Shown: positions 44,705 through 56,405, counted from the stretch's first letter. The stretch is 64,000 nucleotides of DNA from Pictodentalium vernedei (GCA_031216915.1 CM062288.1:176803919-176867918), one strand, 5' to 3'. Notes: a model not told the origin generated them from the sequence alone. Program-made: numbers and translations.

Positions 44705-44960
44705 TCCATTCATTTATTGTTTGAGATCACTTTCACCATCTACGGTTTTATCATGACTGCAACATAGGTATGAAAACGAGTTTAGCCCCTCTTCAATACC
44801 CATACTGCTCACTTTAGAAAACTTCCATCTAACGCATGGGTGATAAGATTCTATTTTAGCTTCCATATAAGGCATTGGTGATCAGGTTCTATTTTAGCAG
44901 TTCAACAAAACATGTTTATCACAACGAACATGCAGTGCTCCTCCTCTTAGGAATTCCCAC
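44705..44960 (-). mobile_element. SINE-B copy with a short internal duplication
   Basis: gggaattcctaag..-type head at right and (TTTA) remnant at left. The segment gtgataagattctattttag / gtgatcaggttctattttag occurs twice. Confidence 0.55.
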
Positions 44961-44987
44961 AGGGGCTTTGATAAATATGTTCTTTAA

Positions 44988-45216
44988 CCCTAAAGGACCT
45001 GGATAGTTATCCAGAATTTAGAGCTGACCACTGCCTGCACATGTCCAATGACATAGCAGCAATTTCTTGTTAAGTCTTGGTTTCCTATTAAGACAGCAAA
45101 GACTTGACTAGAAACCACTGCCTGGGTAATTTGTCTATTATTTGTAGAATTTTCTCATGATAACATGTTCAAGGAACCTGTTCTGACATCAGAAAAGTTG
45201 GAAATGCCTTTAAAGG
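44988..45216. mobile_element. MITE T5 copy
   Basis: TTAA at 44984-44987, start CCCTAAAGGACCTGG; central inverted repeat aagtcttggttt... / agacttgactagaaac; right end diverged (tttaaaggttag). Confidence 0.52.
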
Positions 45217-45654
45217 TTAGAGGACCTCTACCACAGGCATTTTACTTGTAAAGTAGAATTCTTTTTTACAACAATTAACAAGCATTGCTCTGATATCTGT
45301 GGTTCTCACAGGGGACTGATTGAGTTACACCACACATTCTTTGCCCATTTTTTTAGTAATAGAGGATTAACCCCCCAAAACAGATTTACAACTTAACAAT
45401 CCCCTTCAAAACTCTCATTGTTCAATGGTTTCTGCATGCAGATAGCATTTATTGAAAAAACCCATGTTTGACATGAGGTGACAATGTTATAGAACACTGT
45501 GTACTTGGTTTTTATGCTCTTTCTTTATTCAAGTAGTTCTCTTCTTCAAAAGGTATTCTAGAAAACCCTATATAGAGATATCAGTTTTATGTCAGCCTAT
45601 ACTGAGAATGCATAAATTTGACATGTATCTGTGGCAATGTATACAAGTAAATTT

Positions 45655-46220
45655 AACCCTTTGAGACTTTAATTATTCTGACGTTCAATTGTCACTGGGA
45701 ATTCAGTTTCTTCAACGTTTTTCAAAATGTGACGTTAAAAGTCGGAAAGTACAAGTAACAAGATATTTTTCACATTAGTGATTAACTGGTTGAAGGCTAG
45801 ATTATTTTGGTAGTCTGATTTTGTTATTCAAAACTTGTTTTATTACAAATTATTGGAGAGTGTCCACAGGCACTCTCCAATAATTCATAATAAAACAAAT
45901 TTATACAAACAAAATATTATTTGTGTTTAACTGAATATGAAATACATGCAAGGAAAGTGTTGTCCTCATTTTTTGAAATCCCTGATAGTGGCTTCTAGCA
46001 CTCAATCAGTTAAGAAGTCTTGACAGCAGGATTATATTAGTATTTTAAGCTGTGATAACATTTGGCTCAACGGTTGTCACTGGACACTATTTGGGAGAAA
46101 ATAGGAACTGGGGTTAAAACTTTTGAAAAATTGAAAAATAATAACAAAACAAATGATCACAAGGTATCAACGCGCTGTTTGATTTCGTATGTCATAAGAC
46201 ATACAAAAGTATTAAAGGGT
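45655..46220. mobile_element. TTAA-flanked element with a T3-like MITE nested inside
   Basis: Outer ends ttaaccctttgagacttta and gtattaaagggttaa. The inner piece (about 45786-46012) has ends actggttgaaggctag and ctagcactcaatcagtt, with the hairpin ttattggagagtgtcc / ggcactctccaataa. Confidence 0.5.
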
Positions 46221-46315
46221 TAATCATCCAGATGGAACACTATAATATGTTTCAGAGTGTTTAAAGTTTGTAAATCACCTTTTACACATATAATCTAATT
46301 TAAATTGCAATTTAC

Positions 46316-46456
46316 CATATCTTGCCTCTCTCTTTTTTTGTTTCCTCTTACTGAACACAATAACAACAACGACTATGAGGATGGCAATAATCAAGAAGCA
46401 TAATCCTCCAACAATCCCACCAATTGCAGAATCTGATAGGAAACCTTCTTCTTCTT
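46316..46456 (-). CDS. Transmembrane exon of the membrane protein
   Basis: A 141-nt exon with acceptor tttttgtctttcag and donor ATATG/gtaaat, phase 1 in and 1 out. It encodes a short acidic run (EEEEGFLSDS), then a hydrophobic helix of about 24 residues starting AIGGIVGGLCFL and rich in I, V and L, then the stop-transfer patch SKRKQKKREARYG. Acidic outside and basic inside implies a type I topology with the N-terminus extracellular. The GGIVGG stretch contains GxxxG-type small-residue spacing, which often supports helix packing. The exon is isolated by 4-10 kb introns. This is the strongest single piece of evidence that the long exon at 10489-12202 is a cytoplasmic tail. Confidence 0.82.
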
Positions 46457-46799
46457 CTGAAAGACAAAAAGACAACAAAAAAATAAATCATACAACTGGA
46501 GATACATAAGTTTCCTGTACTAAAACTATGACAAAACAAAGGTTATTTTTTGTTCAATCTAAAAGTACATGCACTGATAATGCCTTAATTCTATACTTTC
46601 CCATAAAATCAGATAGGATATGAGTGAAATAAAAAAAATGAACTTTCACTGTGTTAAAGATATGAGTCTTATTTCCACAAGTGAACTATATACGACTCCC
46701 AGATGCATTTTCACTTTTCACACATTTTATTGGTTTCAATGTTCCACAATGTTTCCATTTTATCTGTAACTGAGAGGTGGGCAGCTCAAGAAATACTAA

Positions 46800-46996
46800 T
46801 GTTAGTTTACTAGTAAAGCCGAACTTGTTTATCGCAGTAAACAAGTAATGAGCATATGAATGTCTGTTCATTTTACCAGTAAAGCAGAGCTTGTTTACCA
46901 TAGTAAGCAAGTCATAATCATATGAATGTTTGAAGTACAGCTGAACCCCATTAACTGAATTGCCATTTTCCCAGTGGAAAATATTCAATTAATGCA
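46800..46996 (-). repeat. Duplicated SINE-B block and Tigger-like end
   Basis: The block taaagc.gaacttgtttac..gtaaacaag occurs twice (46805-46850 and 46868-46915), followed by tacagctgaaccccattaac (46934) and ttcaattaatgcagtg. Confidence 0.5.
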
Positions 46997-47119
46997 GTGT
47001 TTCCACTAGGGATAAAATGTTGGGTCCCTTTTTATGGAGCTTTGGGGGAAAAGTCTAGCTGAAACAGCTGACCAGATATCCAGTTACAAACCAGTTACCA
47101 ATGTAACCAGATGAAAAAT

Positions 47120-47655
47120 TTGTCAGCAGGATAACCGAAAAATGTCCGGCCAAGGGTTAATGTCATCTTATATTGATGCATTTAACACATATATAAATGC
47201 TACAGCATACTGGTGAAAGCCTCTCCTCCTGTACATGTATAGCATAACAGGTCAGAGTTCACACTGGCAAAAAAGTTTAACATTGCATTAAAAAAGTCCA
47301 AAATCTCAAAAAAATGTCCAGCCAGGGGTTAATGTTATCTTATATTGATGCATTTAACACGTATATGAAATATCAAAGCCACAGCATACCGGTGGTAGCC
47401 TCCACTCATGTATAGCAATTTTTTAAGTCCACTCCGACAAAAAAGTCTAATATTGCAAAAATCTCTAAAAATCGAAAAAATATCACTCGGTAAGGGTCTG
47501 TAGGTAATTGTAAGTCATAGAAACAGTATGAGGTGCATAGTAACATTTGGGAGAGTGAAAGTGGATTCTGACAATAACTTTAACACAAGTGTTGATGCCG
47601 ACATGCCTCGGGTCATGACATAAGCTCACACAACTTCGTTGGTGAGCTAAAAAAA
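47120..47655 (+). mobile_element. Pearl-like element, family P5, second copy
   Basis: Same core as 43985-44547 (ttatattgatgcatttaaca twice) and the same end (gtcatgacataagctcacac, ttggtgagctaaaaaa). The 5' end is truncated or diverged. Confidence 0.68.
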
Positions 47656-48218
47656 TACAAATATAAATCTTTTCTGTTTGGGTTGATTGGTGTCAGCATT
47701 CTAAGGGGTAAATTCTATTGATGGGTCAGTATTCTATACTTATGATGTACACCATGTCTCTATGGAGATCATTTGGTGTGTGGTCTGTTTGGTTAAAATG
47801 CAGGGTTTGCTCGTGCTTACTGTTGGATAAGTGTGTGAAGATTTAATGTTGAAAGTGTCTCTTAGTTTCCTTGACAAAATGTTTATGGTATTTCCATCAT
47901 ATTATTAGAATGTTTTATCATACATTTGTGTGACATGGACATTTTTGTGTTTTCTTTAGTGTATGTAGGTTAAAACCAGCATCTTTTAGAAAGAGCTCAT
48001 GGGCATGAGGTTTGAGAGTTAAAAATTACTCTGCTGTTGATTTTTTTGAGCAGCAGTAATTTTGTTCTTGCAAATATATCTTTGAGAGACTTGTTGGGTT
48101 GGTGGAAAAAAAGACTTTAATGTTTTGCATCCCATTTTTAGGCTTGAAAGTATGGGCCATAGTCTGTAAACATGTTGGGTAAACATGTTGGGAGAAACTG
48201 TTGGTTTCAACATGGGAG
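47656..48218. other. Unassigned intronic sequence
   Basis: No exon or repeat recognised. Confidence 0.4.
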
Positions 48219-48222
48219 TTAA

Positions 48223-49153
48223 GGGCCTATATAAGTAATGGAATTTTGTTTATTTTGAAATTCTCACCTCTCATATTCCTTAAATTCAGATTAAATATAC
48301 ACAAAGTATACATCAAAAACATGAAACACATATGTTATCAACTCATAGAGCCAACTGTAGGCACCACTGGTTCCTGGAAGTCTGCTACCAGAACTGATAA
48401 TAAAATAATATTTCATCAGAACAACTTGTGGCCAAATGTGCTTCATATATCCAAGAACAAAGCTAGGTATTCAAAACACTTTCAAATACAGCGATAGGAC
48501 TGCATTTTGGAAAAGGACAACACAGTCTGCATTTTTTATTGAAGATGGTTTCCATGCTCGACAGACATGCGTAAATCACTCGTTACCACGAATTTCCATC
48601 AAAAAACAAAATTGTAATTCTAAGAAATTTCAACAAGTATCATGATACCTTGCATTGAATATGGCAACTGTGCAATCTCTATCTAATAACAGTATACTGT
48701 ATGAAGGCGATCTTTTTCATTATTTGATTTTAGACGGCATTGTTTTTACATGCTTTTTCTGTCCGATGACGTCGACCGGAAATCGAAAGTATACTCATAC
48801 GTAAACAAAAGCAAAGGCTTTGGAATTTTCCCCAATGCACCTCTGTCACCATGTTTTGAAGAATTTTTATCCCCTAGCTTTGTTCTTGGATATATAAAGC
48901 ACATTTGGCCACAAGTTGTTTTCGTGAAATTTTATTAAATTATCAGTTCTGGTGCGAATACAGCAGCAGACTTCCAGGAACCAGTGGTGCCTACAGTCGA
49001 CTCTTTTGAGTTGATTACACATGTGTTTCGTATTCTATACATCCCAACCTTCATTTTGATGTACATTTTGTGTATATTTAATTTGAATTGAAGGAATATC
49101 AGAGGTGAGAATTTTCAAAATAAACAAAATTTCATTACTTATTATATAGGCCC
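48223..49153. mobile_element. TTAA element with ~280-bp inverted arms (931 bp)
   Basis: TTAA at 48219-48222 and 49154-49157. Outer ends GGGCCTATATAAGTAATG and the inverse cattacttattatataggccc. The arms match inversely over about 280 bp (for example ggttcctggaagtctgctac / cagcagacttccaggaacc, and aagaacaaagctagg / cctagctttgttctt). The unique centre of about 370 bp (48495-48865) includes gatgacgtcgaccggaaatc and has no long open frame. Confidence 0.82.
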
Positions 49154-49157
49154 TTAA

Positions 49158-49640
49158 CTGGTAGAGTGCTGGAAGGACTATACTCTTAATTACAGGCACC
49201 AATTAAAGGCTTCATTTTCTGTGGATGTGCTTGATATTATCTCTGATGTGAAAGTGTTTTTACAGATTTGTCTTGTTATAACACTTTACCCAACACACAG
49301 CATATCAAAATTTATTATTTTAAATAGAGTTTTTTTAATTTTTTCGCAAAAAAATGTCAACAAAACCATATCATTTGACCCCCCCCCACCCCACCTGCCA
49401 TTGAATGAGCTCAATGAGCTCGTTCCAACAAGGTATCACTTGATATGGTTTGATTGAAAAGAAAATTTAAATATTTTTTTTCAATTTCTCAATTTGTACA
49501 TTATGTGAATGTGGGTGGATGAGGCCAATTTGTTAAGATAAGGGTTAATTTATGGGAGAGTGCCTATATTCCATAAATTGTAGCAAGGCAAAGACATGTG
49601 GCAAATTAGGGTGACCAACAATAATTTGGCACTCTACCAG
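49158..49640. mobile_element. MITE T3 abutting the previous element, with a T1-like insert
   Basis: Ends ctggtagagtgctgg and ggcactctaccag. The left TTAA (49154-49157) is shared with the 931-bp element. A T1-type piece (about 49282-49540: cactttacccaacacac, palindrome gagctcaatgagctcgttcc, end gataagggttaa) sits inside. Confidence 0.62.
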
Positions 49641-50763
49641 TTGAAAACAAAAGGGGTGTATTGTGAATCAGAAGAATCAGACACTGTCTTTTTTAGTAGA
49701 TCTTTCCCCTATATTTATTATACTTTTTGTAAGATTTCTGTTAGAGGATCATTAAGGTTTTGCAAAGTTTTCTTGCATAATTTTAGTAATTTTTTAAAAG
49801 TCTTTTACTTTGCTACAGATCTGCTGGACTTCCAAGAACTGGATGAAGGAGAACCTTTGGTTTTGTACTTGGAATGACTCGATTACTATCAGAAGTAGAC
49901 TAAATATATTAATGAAGAGATCTGTAATAATTTTATTCCCAGATTTTTTATAGTCATGTCTACATAATTAAAAATATCATCTACATAGAAGAGATATAGC
50001 TCTGGTTTGAGTATGCCATCTCAAAGAATTTGGGCTTTGAGTCTTGCCATACACAAATATTACCACACAAAGTCCCAAACATTTTGCCGACACAAAACAA
50101 ACAAGAAATGCCCATCGCCTACATTTTACCAAACAGATCACACACTAAACAACCTCCAGTACAGGATAATATACATCTGGCTTGTATACAGATAACACCA
50201 CAAGGATGAATATATTTCACCAGATGGAAATCTATTGATAACAGCATGATCATCAGGATATGAAGCTAATGCATCTAATTTTGAATGAGTACTTATGTAA
50301 CTGGAAAAATTCCATGAATAACTGAGTACTCTCACCCCCACCCCACCCAAAAAAAGAAAATTTTAAGAAAAAAATCAAAGTGAAAATTCAGGAGTGAAAA
50401 TCATCCTGAAAACAGATTGGTTATTACCGGTATTGGGCAGAGTTATTTGACTTCTTCTGAGCCATATTGTTAGGACTTTAAAGTTTTCTCTACTGAAACT
50501 ACAGCACCAGTCTAAATTAGCCATGTTTAGTCACCCAAATTAGCCACCAAGAGCATTTCTATATAATTTTATTTCAGGAATAATATAAGTGCAGTGACAT
50601 TTGCTGAAAAGCCTAAAGTTTCTTGAGATCGATATGAATCAATATAAGAATTAATGAAAAACACAATAAAGTGTTCATGTCATCATGCATCAGTTTTGTG
50701 GAGGCACATGTAAAGCACCCAAAAACAATAAAGGAACTAATCTAGAATTAACTCTCTGCACAC
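49641..50763. other. Mostly unassigned
   Basis: No firm feature. Two weak exon-like pieces were noted near 49819-49877 (plus) and 50432-50500 (minus); see findings and rejected items. Confidence 0.35.
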
Positions 50764-50767
50764 TTAA

Positions 50768-51005
50768 CCCTAAAGGGCCTAATTCCGACTTTGATAACCT
50801 TTTAATGCAAAGGAACAGGTGCCCCAACATGCATTGTTTGGGTAAACTCAAAACTTGTTTTCTTAGTACCTTGTCAGTTGTTTCTAGGCAAGTCTTGGCT
50901 GCCTCTATAGGCAGCCAAGACTTGACTAGAAACAACTGCAAAGCCACTGGAGGTAGACTTTCAAAGTATACCAAAAATGTATAAAAATCTCAAGATCCTT
51001 AAGGG
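50768..51005. mobile_element. TTAA MITE, family T5, best copy
   Basis: Exact TTAA at 50764-50767 and 51006-51009. Ends CCCTAAAGGGCCTAAT and agatccttaaggg; central palindrome aagtcttggctgcc / ggcagccaagactt. 238 bp. Confidence 0.72.
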
Positions 51006-51284
51006 TTAAGTCCAAATATCAAATTGACTCCAAACAATACATTACGAAATAACAGGATAGTCCTTGGAACTAAAGCATTAAATGATTGAAAATAAAATTA
51101 ATAGGAAAGGTAATCAATAAACACAGTTGTACTGATCTAAAAACAAAAAGGAAATAAAAACATAAGGAGTGCAAAACTATTAGAAAGAATAAAAAATAGA
51201 GCGAAAAAAATCTGACACATTTTTCATCAGTAACATTAAACACTGTGAGAAAGACAGTGGATCTCTGAGTACCCAGTTTATAGT

Positions 51285-51618
51285 TTGTGTGTTTAAATGA
51301 CAGTTTCCATAGCTGGGGTCACATTGTGTCTTGACAGTTTTACAAGTGGAAGATTCTGGAGTACTTGGAGAGAATCACCAAGCAGCGGCAACAGTCTGTA
51401 CAAACTCTGCACAAACAGGGTAAACAGCAGTTGAAGGCAAGTGTGCCCTCAACATGCAATATGCCTAAGTACACAATGCCTTTGTGCTCTTATATAAGCA
51501 ATCAGGATTAAGTGTACTGCCCAAGAACACAATTCAGCTGCCACTGGTTAGGACTGAACCATTAACCTTTTGGTTTGAAGTCCAATTCTGTAACCAATGA
51601 GCCCCACGCTTCCCCAGT
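51285..51618 (-). mobile_element. SINE-A copy, old
   Basis: Tail side gtgtgtttaaatgacagttt, ggagtacttggagagaatca, aagtgtactgcccaagaaca, and a head with gctcattggttacagaattg and ggttcagtcctaacc on the minus strand. Confidence 0.65.
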
Positions 51619-51790
51619 TTATAATAAAAATTTACAAAATAAGTTCAGTAAATCCGCATAGACCAAGCCTTCAGAAAGATCCAGACCTATTTCACTGGAT
51701 GGGTTTTGAAAATTTCCTTATAAACTGGGGATGAATTGAAGATTCTCTTTATTACTTGATCTGATCAAAAACATGATAAAAGGTGCTTAA

Positions 51791-51970
51791 CTGGTGGAAT
51801 TATTTTTCAAAGGTCACTTTAAACATGAGTATTTTTTTCTCATGGATCTCATGCTTTCAGCAAAGGGAGCACTATTTTAGCAAGATTTTGTTAATAAACA
51901 ATTGTTTTGTTATAATTTATTGGAAAGTGCATATTGGAACTCTCCAATAAATTGCAACAAAACAATTTTA
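51791..51970. repeat. MITE T3, partial
   Basis: TTAA at 51787-51790, start ctggtggaattat; hairpin ttattggaaagtgcat / ggaactctccaataa. Right end not identified. Confidence 0.45.
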
Positions 51971-52154
51971 TATATATAAAAAATGACCAGAAGTCAGGGT
52001 TCAAATATGGCATCAAAACACAATTGCATACACCTGTGACTACTTCCACAATGTTATTGAATAATCCTGCATTACTGCCTTTTAAAGTTTAAGTGTAATA
52101 CTTAGCAGAGGGAAAGAGAAGAGGGGTTTAGGGGATGTGATGCCTTCCCAGGAA

Positions 52155-52570
52155 CCCCCTCCCTATAATTTCCCAGTTGGATATTTTTCTCAGGATTGGA
52201 GTTTTATACTCCAACTCGCTCATGCTTGTAATCATGTACTTTCTTTTGAGACTGCATTTGAAACTTGGACTTAGGTCACACACACAGTCAATCATACAAA
52301 TGGAGATCAATGGTAGCCAATTTGAGAGCCCAGCATGGCCAATTTGGAGTACCATTACACTATGTGTTAACTGAATAAGAAGTTCTATCATAGCTACGAC
52401 ATGAAAATTTTATTTATCTACAAATAAATATCCAAAAGGTCTGGAGTTTCTTAACTATAATCCCACCAGACTAATATTCAACTACATCATCTATACATGC
52501 CTTCAATGAAGACATGCCTTGATGATGAAGTTGGATTATTTTATCAGTCAGGACATGAGCCATATCAGAT
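52155..52570 (+). repeat. Interspersed repeat family R5
   Basis: Parallels 4590-4990 in order: ttctcaggattggag, ttggacttaggtcacacaca, atgaaaattttatttatcta, hairpin catgccttc.../gacatgccttgatgatg, ttattttatcagtcaggaca. Confidence 0.55.
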
Positions 52571-53140
52571 GAGGCAAATCAGGTTTAAACCCCCAAATTG
52601 GTCAAATTTGTGACACCACTGCTAGATGGAAAAGGGATCAGATCATGTGATAAAATAAAATTACACCATTCAATGCATGATCATTAGAATCAACAATGAT
52701 AAAGTTATGGAATTGCTTGATGCCCATGTTTGCGCGATTTGAAATAATTGCATGTTATGGCAAAAGAGGAACTATGTACATATAAATGTATAAAATCCTC
52801 CTCCTGTTTTTCTTGAATTAAAAAAAGGCTTTTTAAATGATATTCTCAAAGAAATTCCTGAAGCAATTGGATAAGACAGAATTACCAAGTAAAAATTGGC
52901 ACTGCAACAAATGCCCCCCAAATGCCAAGGGTGGCTATGCCCCTCCAACTGCCATGCATGAATTTCTAGTCATTTGTATTTGTTGATATTGAATTAATAA
53001 ATATCTTATCTTATCTCCATGAAACCAAAGCACCAATATGGCAGGCCACCAAATGTGTCCATGGGCACAAATGCCCTCGCTTCATGAAACACTATATTTT
53101 AGTGGTTAACAAAGTCCAAAAAGGGGCCATAACTCAGATA
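52571..53140. other. Unassigned
   Basis: Nothing recognised. Confidence 0.4.
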
Positions 53141-53141
53141 A

Positions 53142-54598
53142 TGAAAGAGTCAATGACACTGTAGCTCAACTTGTTAAGACATGTACATGTTTTGTATGTG
53201 ACACAGCAAAGACAAACATCTAGGTAATGACCTGATAACAAAAGTACATATAAAGTATAGTAACGGTCTGTATATAAATACTGACCATAGCCTGTAACAA
53301 ATGTATAGGTAAAGTATTGTAAAGGTGGGTGACAGTCAGATGCTAACTAGAAAAGAAATCTTTGAGTCTCAGAGTGGGTCTGACCGAACCCCAAAATATT
53401 TGTTCTCATAGCACAGTGATAAGAAAGGCACCCCAAAACACACTCGTTCCTGTCCCAAGGTGATAACAAAGGTACCCAAGAAGTTTCGTGAAGATCAGTT
53501 CATAAAATACGAGCCATATTGAAGTTATGACAAAAAACTGATTGGACCTAATTTCGGTACAAAATGGCCACTGGCAACCATCTTGAATTTTGGACTGCAC
53601 CCAGAAACTCGTTCTCGTCCCAAGGTGATAACAAAGGTACCCAAGAAGTTTCGTGAAGATCGGTTCATAAATACAGCCTCTAACCCGAGCCGTATTGACA
53701 TGTGCACTTACTGTGTACAAGTGGCATTGAATAAATCAAAGTTCATCTAATTTGCATAATTTCTGCACGAGAAAAAAACCCGTACTATATGTGATGTATT
53801 CCATGTTACTAAACATTCATACAAAAATTTATTCAAATCAGAACTTTCATACAGAAGTTCTGTACAAAAAACTGATTGCACTAATTTTGGTACAAAATGG
53901 CTGCTGGTGGCCATCTTGAATTTCAGACCACACCCAAAAACACTCATTCTCATCCCAAGGTGATAACAAAGGTACCCAAGAAGTTTCGTAAAGATTGGTT
54001 CATAAATACGGCCTCTAGCCTGAGCCATATGGAAGTTGTGTACAAAAAACTGATTAGACCTAATTTTGGTACAAAATGGCCACTGGCAGCCATCTTGAGT
54101 TTTGGATCGCACCCAGAAACACTCGTTCTCATCCCAAGGTGATAACAAAGGTACCCAAGATGTTTCGTGAAGATCAGTTCATAAATACGGCCTCTAGCAC
54201 GAGCTGTATTGGCATTTGCACTTACAGTGCTGAAAGTAATACTAAATAGATCAAAGTTAGTCTAATTTGCATAATTTATGCACAAGAAAAAAACCTGTAT
54301 CATATGTGATTCAAATCAGAGCTTTCATATGGAAGTTCTGCGCAAAAATCTGATTGCACCTAATTTTGTACAAAATGGCTGCCAGCGGCCAACTTTAATT
54401 TTCGGATCGGACCCCAAAATACTCGTTCACGTCCCATGGTCATAACAAAGGTACCCAAGAAGTTTCGTAAAGATCGGTTCATAGATATGGCCTCTAGCCC
54501 GAGCCATATTGAATTGTTGATGGACAGGATGGACAGATGGACTACTGGCCATGGCATAAGCTCAAATTTGACTTACATCAAAGTTGAGCTAAAAATTA
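53142..54598 (+). mobile_element. Pearl-like element, family P4, second full copy
   Basis: Start gaaagagtcaatgacactgt, then agctcaacttgttaagac; the same compound units as 39351-41516 (fewer of them); ggacaggatggacagatgga; end agctcaaatttgac... aagttgagctaaaaat. Same 5'/3' inverted pair. Confidence 0.75.
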
Positions 54599-54803
54599 AC
54601 GCACCACACTCAACATCAACCACCTGGTATATTGTCTACAGTAAGCTATATTCCAAGTCTGATTGAAATCGACCACCTATAACTCAAGTTAACATCTGAA
54701 AACCAATATCAACATGTCCCATAAGTCTGCCAAAAAAAAATATCAGACCAAGCCTACTATCAATCCCAACCTGTATTATGTGGTTATAAACCTATGTATA
54801 ACA

Positions 54804-55539
54804 TTTTATCTGATAACAACCATTGTATATACTTGAAGTATATACAACGGGTGTTGTATATAATTATAATTTATGCGAACGACCTCTGACCTCTTTCAAT
54901 TCCATTTTCATTCATTCATTCATGAAACATCGTTATATCACAGGGCAGGTTTTAATTGTACGCTTATTGCACTTTGTCAAAATCCTCTGATGGTGTCATT
55001 TCTTATTTATTTTGCTTCAATAAAGGCAACCTAAAATTTTGCTTCAAAACATTGTAGAAATTACTTGAATGTTAATAGTAATTAGTATGCGGCGACTGCA
55101 AACTATTTATAGTCACGGCCTCGATCAAAAGTACTCGCGGAACTGCGCTAATTAAAAGTTCGTCTGCTCTACCTGAAAAAAAAACACTTCGTAAAAATTG
55201 TAAACAAATGCAAAATTATTTGTTATATTGGGACTACAGCATAAAACACGGAAGAAAACTGGAACTATGTCAAAAAAAGAATAACTCTACTGAAACACCG
55301 TTTTGTTACTGTTAATAAAATAGTTGAAATTTATTTTGTTTCAGCGCAGTTACATGATGCAAGAAGTGCAATCGCACTTTACAATCGCCGTCATCGATTT
55401 TGTAATGTAAGGGACACAACTCTATGCATCTTGTCCTATTTCTTTTGTCTCGTAGACTGGTTTTCTTTGGAGGCCCGTGGGAAGCATATATAAGTCGGGT
55501 AGACGCACGAGACGGGTGTCTGTTTGTTATCAGATAAAA
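54804..55539. mobile_element. Element with terminal repeats TTTTATCTGATAAC
   Basis: Ends ttttatctgataacaacc and tgtttgttatcagataaaa are inverted repeats. A subterminal palindrome ttgtatatacttgaagtata / tatacaa lies at 54823-54850. A related inverse piece is at 62310-62465. No transposase is seen. The superfamily is not assigned. Confidence 0.5.
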
Positions 55540-55540
55540 A

Positions 55541-55688
55541 CAATAAACATATAGTGTGTTATATATCTGTATTATACAACTCGTTGAAATATGGTTTATT
55601 TTTTCTCGGCGAAGCCTCGAAAAAATAAACCATATTTCAACTCGTTGTATAACACAGATATAAAAACACACTATATGTTTATTGTCTA
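55541..55688. mobile_element. Foldback element, ~65-bp arms
   Basis: caataaacatatagtgtgtt..., centre ttctcggcgaagcctcgaa, then the inverse ending acactatatgtttattg. The arms are nearly perfect (two or three mismatches or indels). It directly abuts the previous element. A diverged relative is near 62225-62285. Confidence 0.75.
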
Positions 55689-55699
55689 TATATATATAC

Positions 55700-55945
55700 A
55701 GGTTGTAGAGTAAATATCTGTTAACTGAACAAATGTTATTGTTAATTATTGACAATCCAGCTTTAAATACTTTTTTGCTCCGAGTACTTCCAAAGTAAGT
55801 ATTTAATCTATATATCTCATATGACAGAGTTACATGAGCTCTGTCAAAGAAGATACAATAGAATAAATAAGTATTTTAAAACCAAAATGTAGTGGAATAA
55901 TGACTTTTTGGTGGATCCAATAATCCTGTTAATTAAATTCAAAGA
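55700..55945. repeat. Tigger-like MITE internal fragment
   Basis: atctgttaactgaacaaatg, palindrome gttacatgagctctgtcaaa, ataatcctgttaattaaatt. Confidence 0.45.
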
Positions 55946-56023
55946 TATAATAAAAGAAACAAGATGCAACACCACCGGTATTCCCTGCCAAGGTGGTTTA
56001 CTGAAAAGGGTAATTCTAAGTTG

Positions 56024-56080
56024 AAACAAGAGCACCGACTAGCGGGGCAACATATGCCTGTCAAAACTGGAACATGCACA
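56024..56080 (+). repeat. 5'-end fragment of pearl-like family P2
   Basis: aacaagagcaccgactagcg then ctggaacatgcacaagct, as at 16219-16280. It breaks off into a T2 fragment. Confidence 0.55.
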
Positions 56081-56081
56081 A

Positions 56082-56195
56082 GCTCGGTGAGCTCTGTCAA
56101 ACAAGACTGATGTGGTTAAATTCCTAGTTGCACAATGTGAAAAATTTGCAGCTTGAAATTTTATATTTCAACACCAGTATGCAGAAAGTAAAGTT
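56082..56195. repeat. MITE T2 right-half fragment
   Basis: gctcggtgagctctgtcaaa, ggttaaattcctagttgcac, tttcaacaccagtatgcag. Confidence 0.5.
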
Positions 56196-56234
56196 GACAA
56201 AGCTGAGAAATTTTGGAGACAGAAGTTGAAAAAC

Positions 56235-56405
56235 CTCCCATCTGGTTGTAAAAACTAAAAGACATGCTGATGTACAACATTACCAAAAGACAACAGAGAA
56301 AGAAATGTTAGTGAAATACCATTTGGGTTACTATATGGATCTACTGCCCCATCAAAACCTACAATAGAAGTATACTCAAATCATAAGTAACTGAAATGAT
56401 GTCAC
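56235..56405 (-). repeat. Exon-plus-flank duplication, copy b
   Basis: Contains the 39-nt exon. Flanks gacatgctgatgtacaacat, gagaaagaaatgttagtgaa and caatagaagtatactcaaat parallel 57640-57810. Confidence 0.7.
56320..56358 (-). CDS. Small symmetric exon of the membrane protein (extracellular stalk, copy b)
   Basis: A 39-nt exon with acceptor acttctattgtag before 56358 and donor AATG/gtattt after 56320. It is phase 1 in and out and encodes 12 complete codons, FDGAVDPYSNPN. It shares the DPYSNPN block and both intron flanks with the 66-nt exon 1.35 kb upstream and lacks that exon's 27-nt 3' extension. Joined to the transmembrane exon, the terminal G makes Glu and continues the acidic run EEEEGF. 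The pair could be used together, alternatively, or one may be dead; both have intact splice dinucleotides. Confidence rests on splice sites, phase and duplication, not on homology to a known protein. Confidence 0.68.

Noticed and set aside
50432-50500. Minus-strand exon-like piece with acceptor tgctgtagtttcag and donor ACCG/gtaata, reading RENFKVLTIWLRRSQITLP
   Set aside because: It ends in the right phase for the transmembrane exon but starts in phase 2, which the known upstream exons do not supply. The peptide is not convincingly protein-like and has no homologue I recognise.
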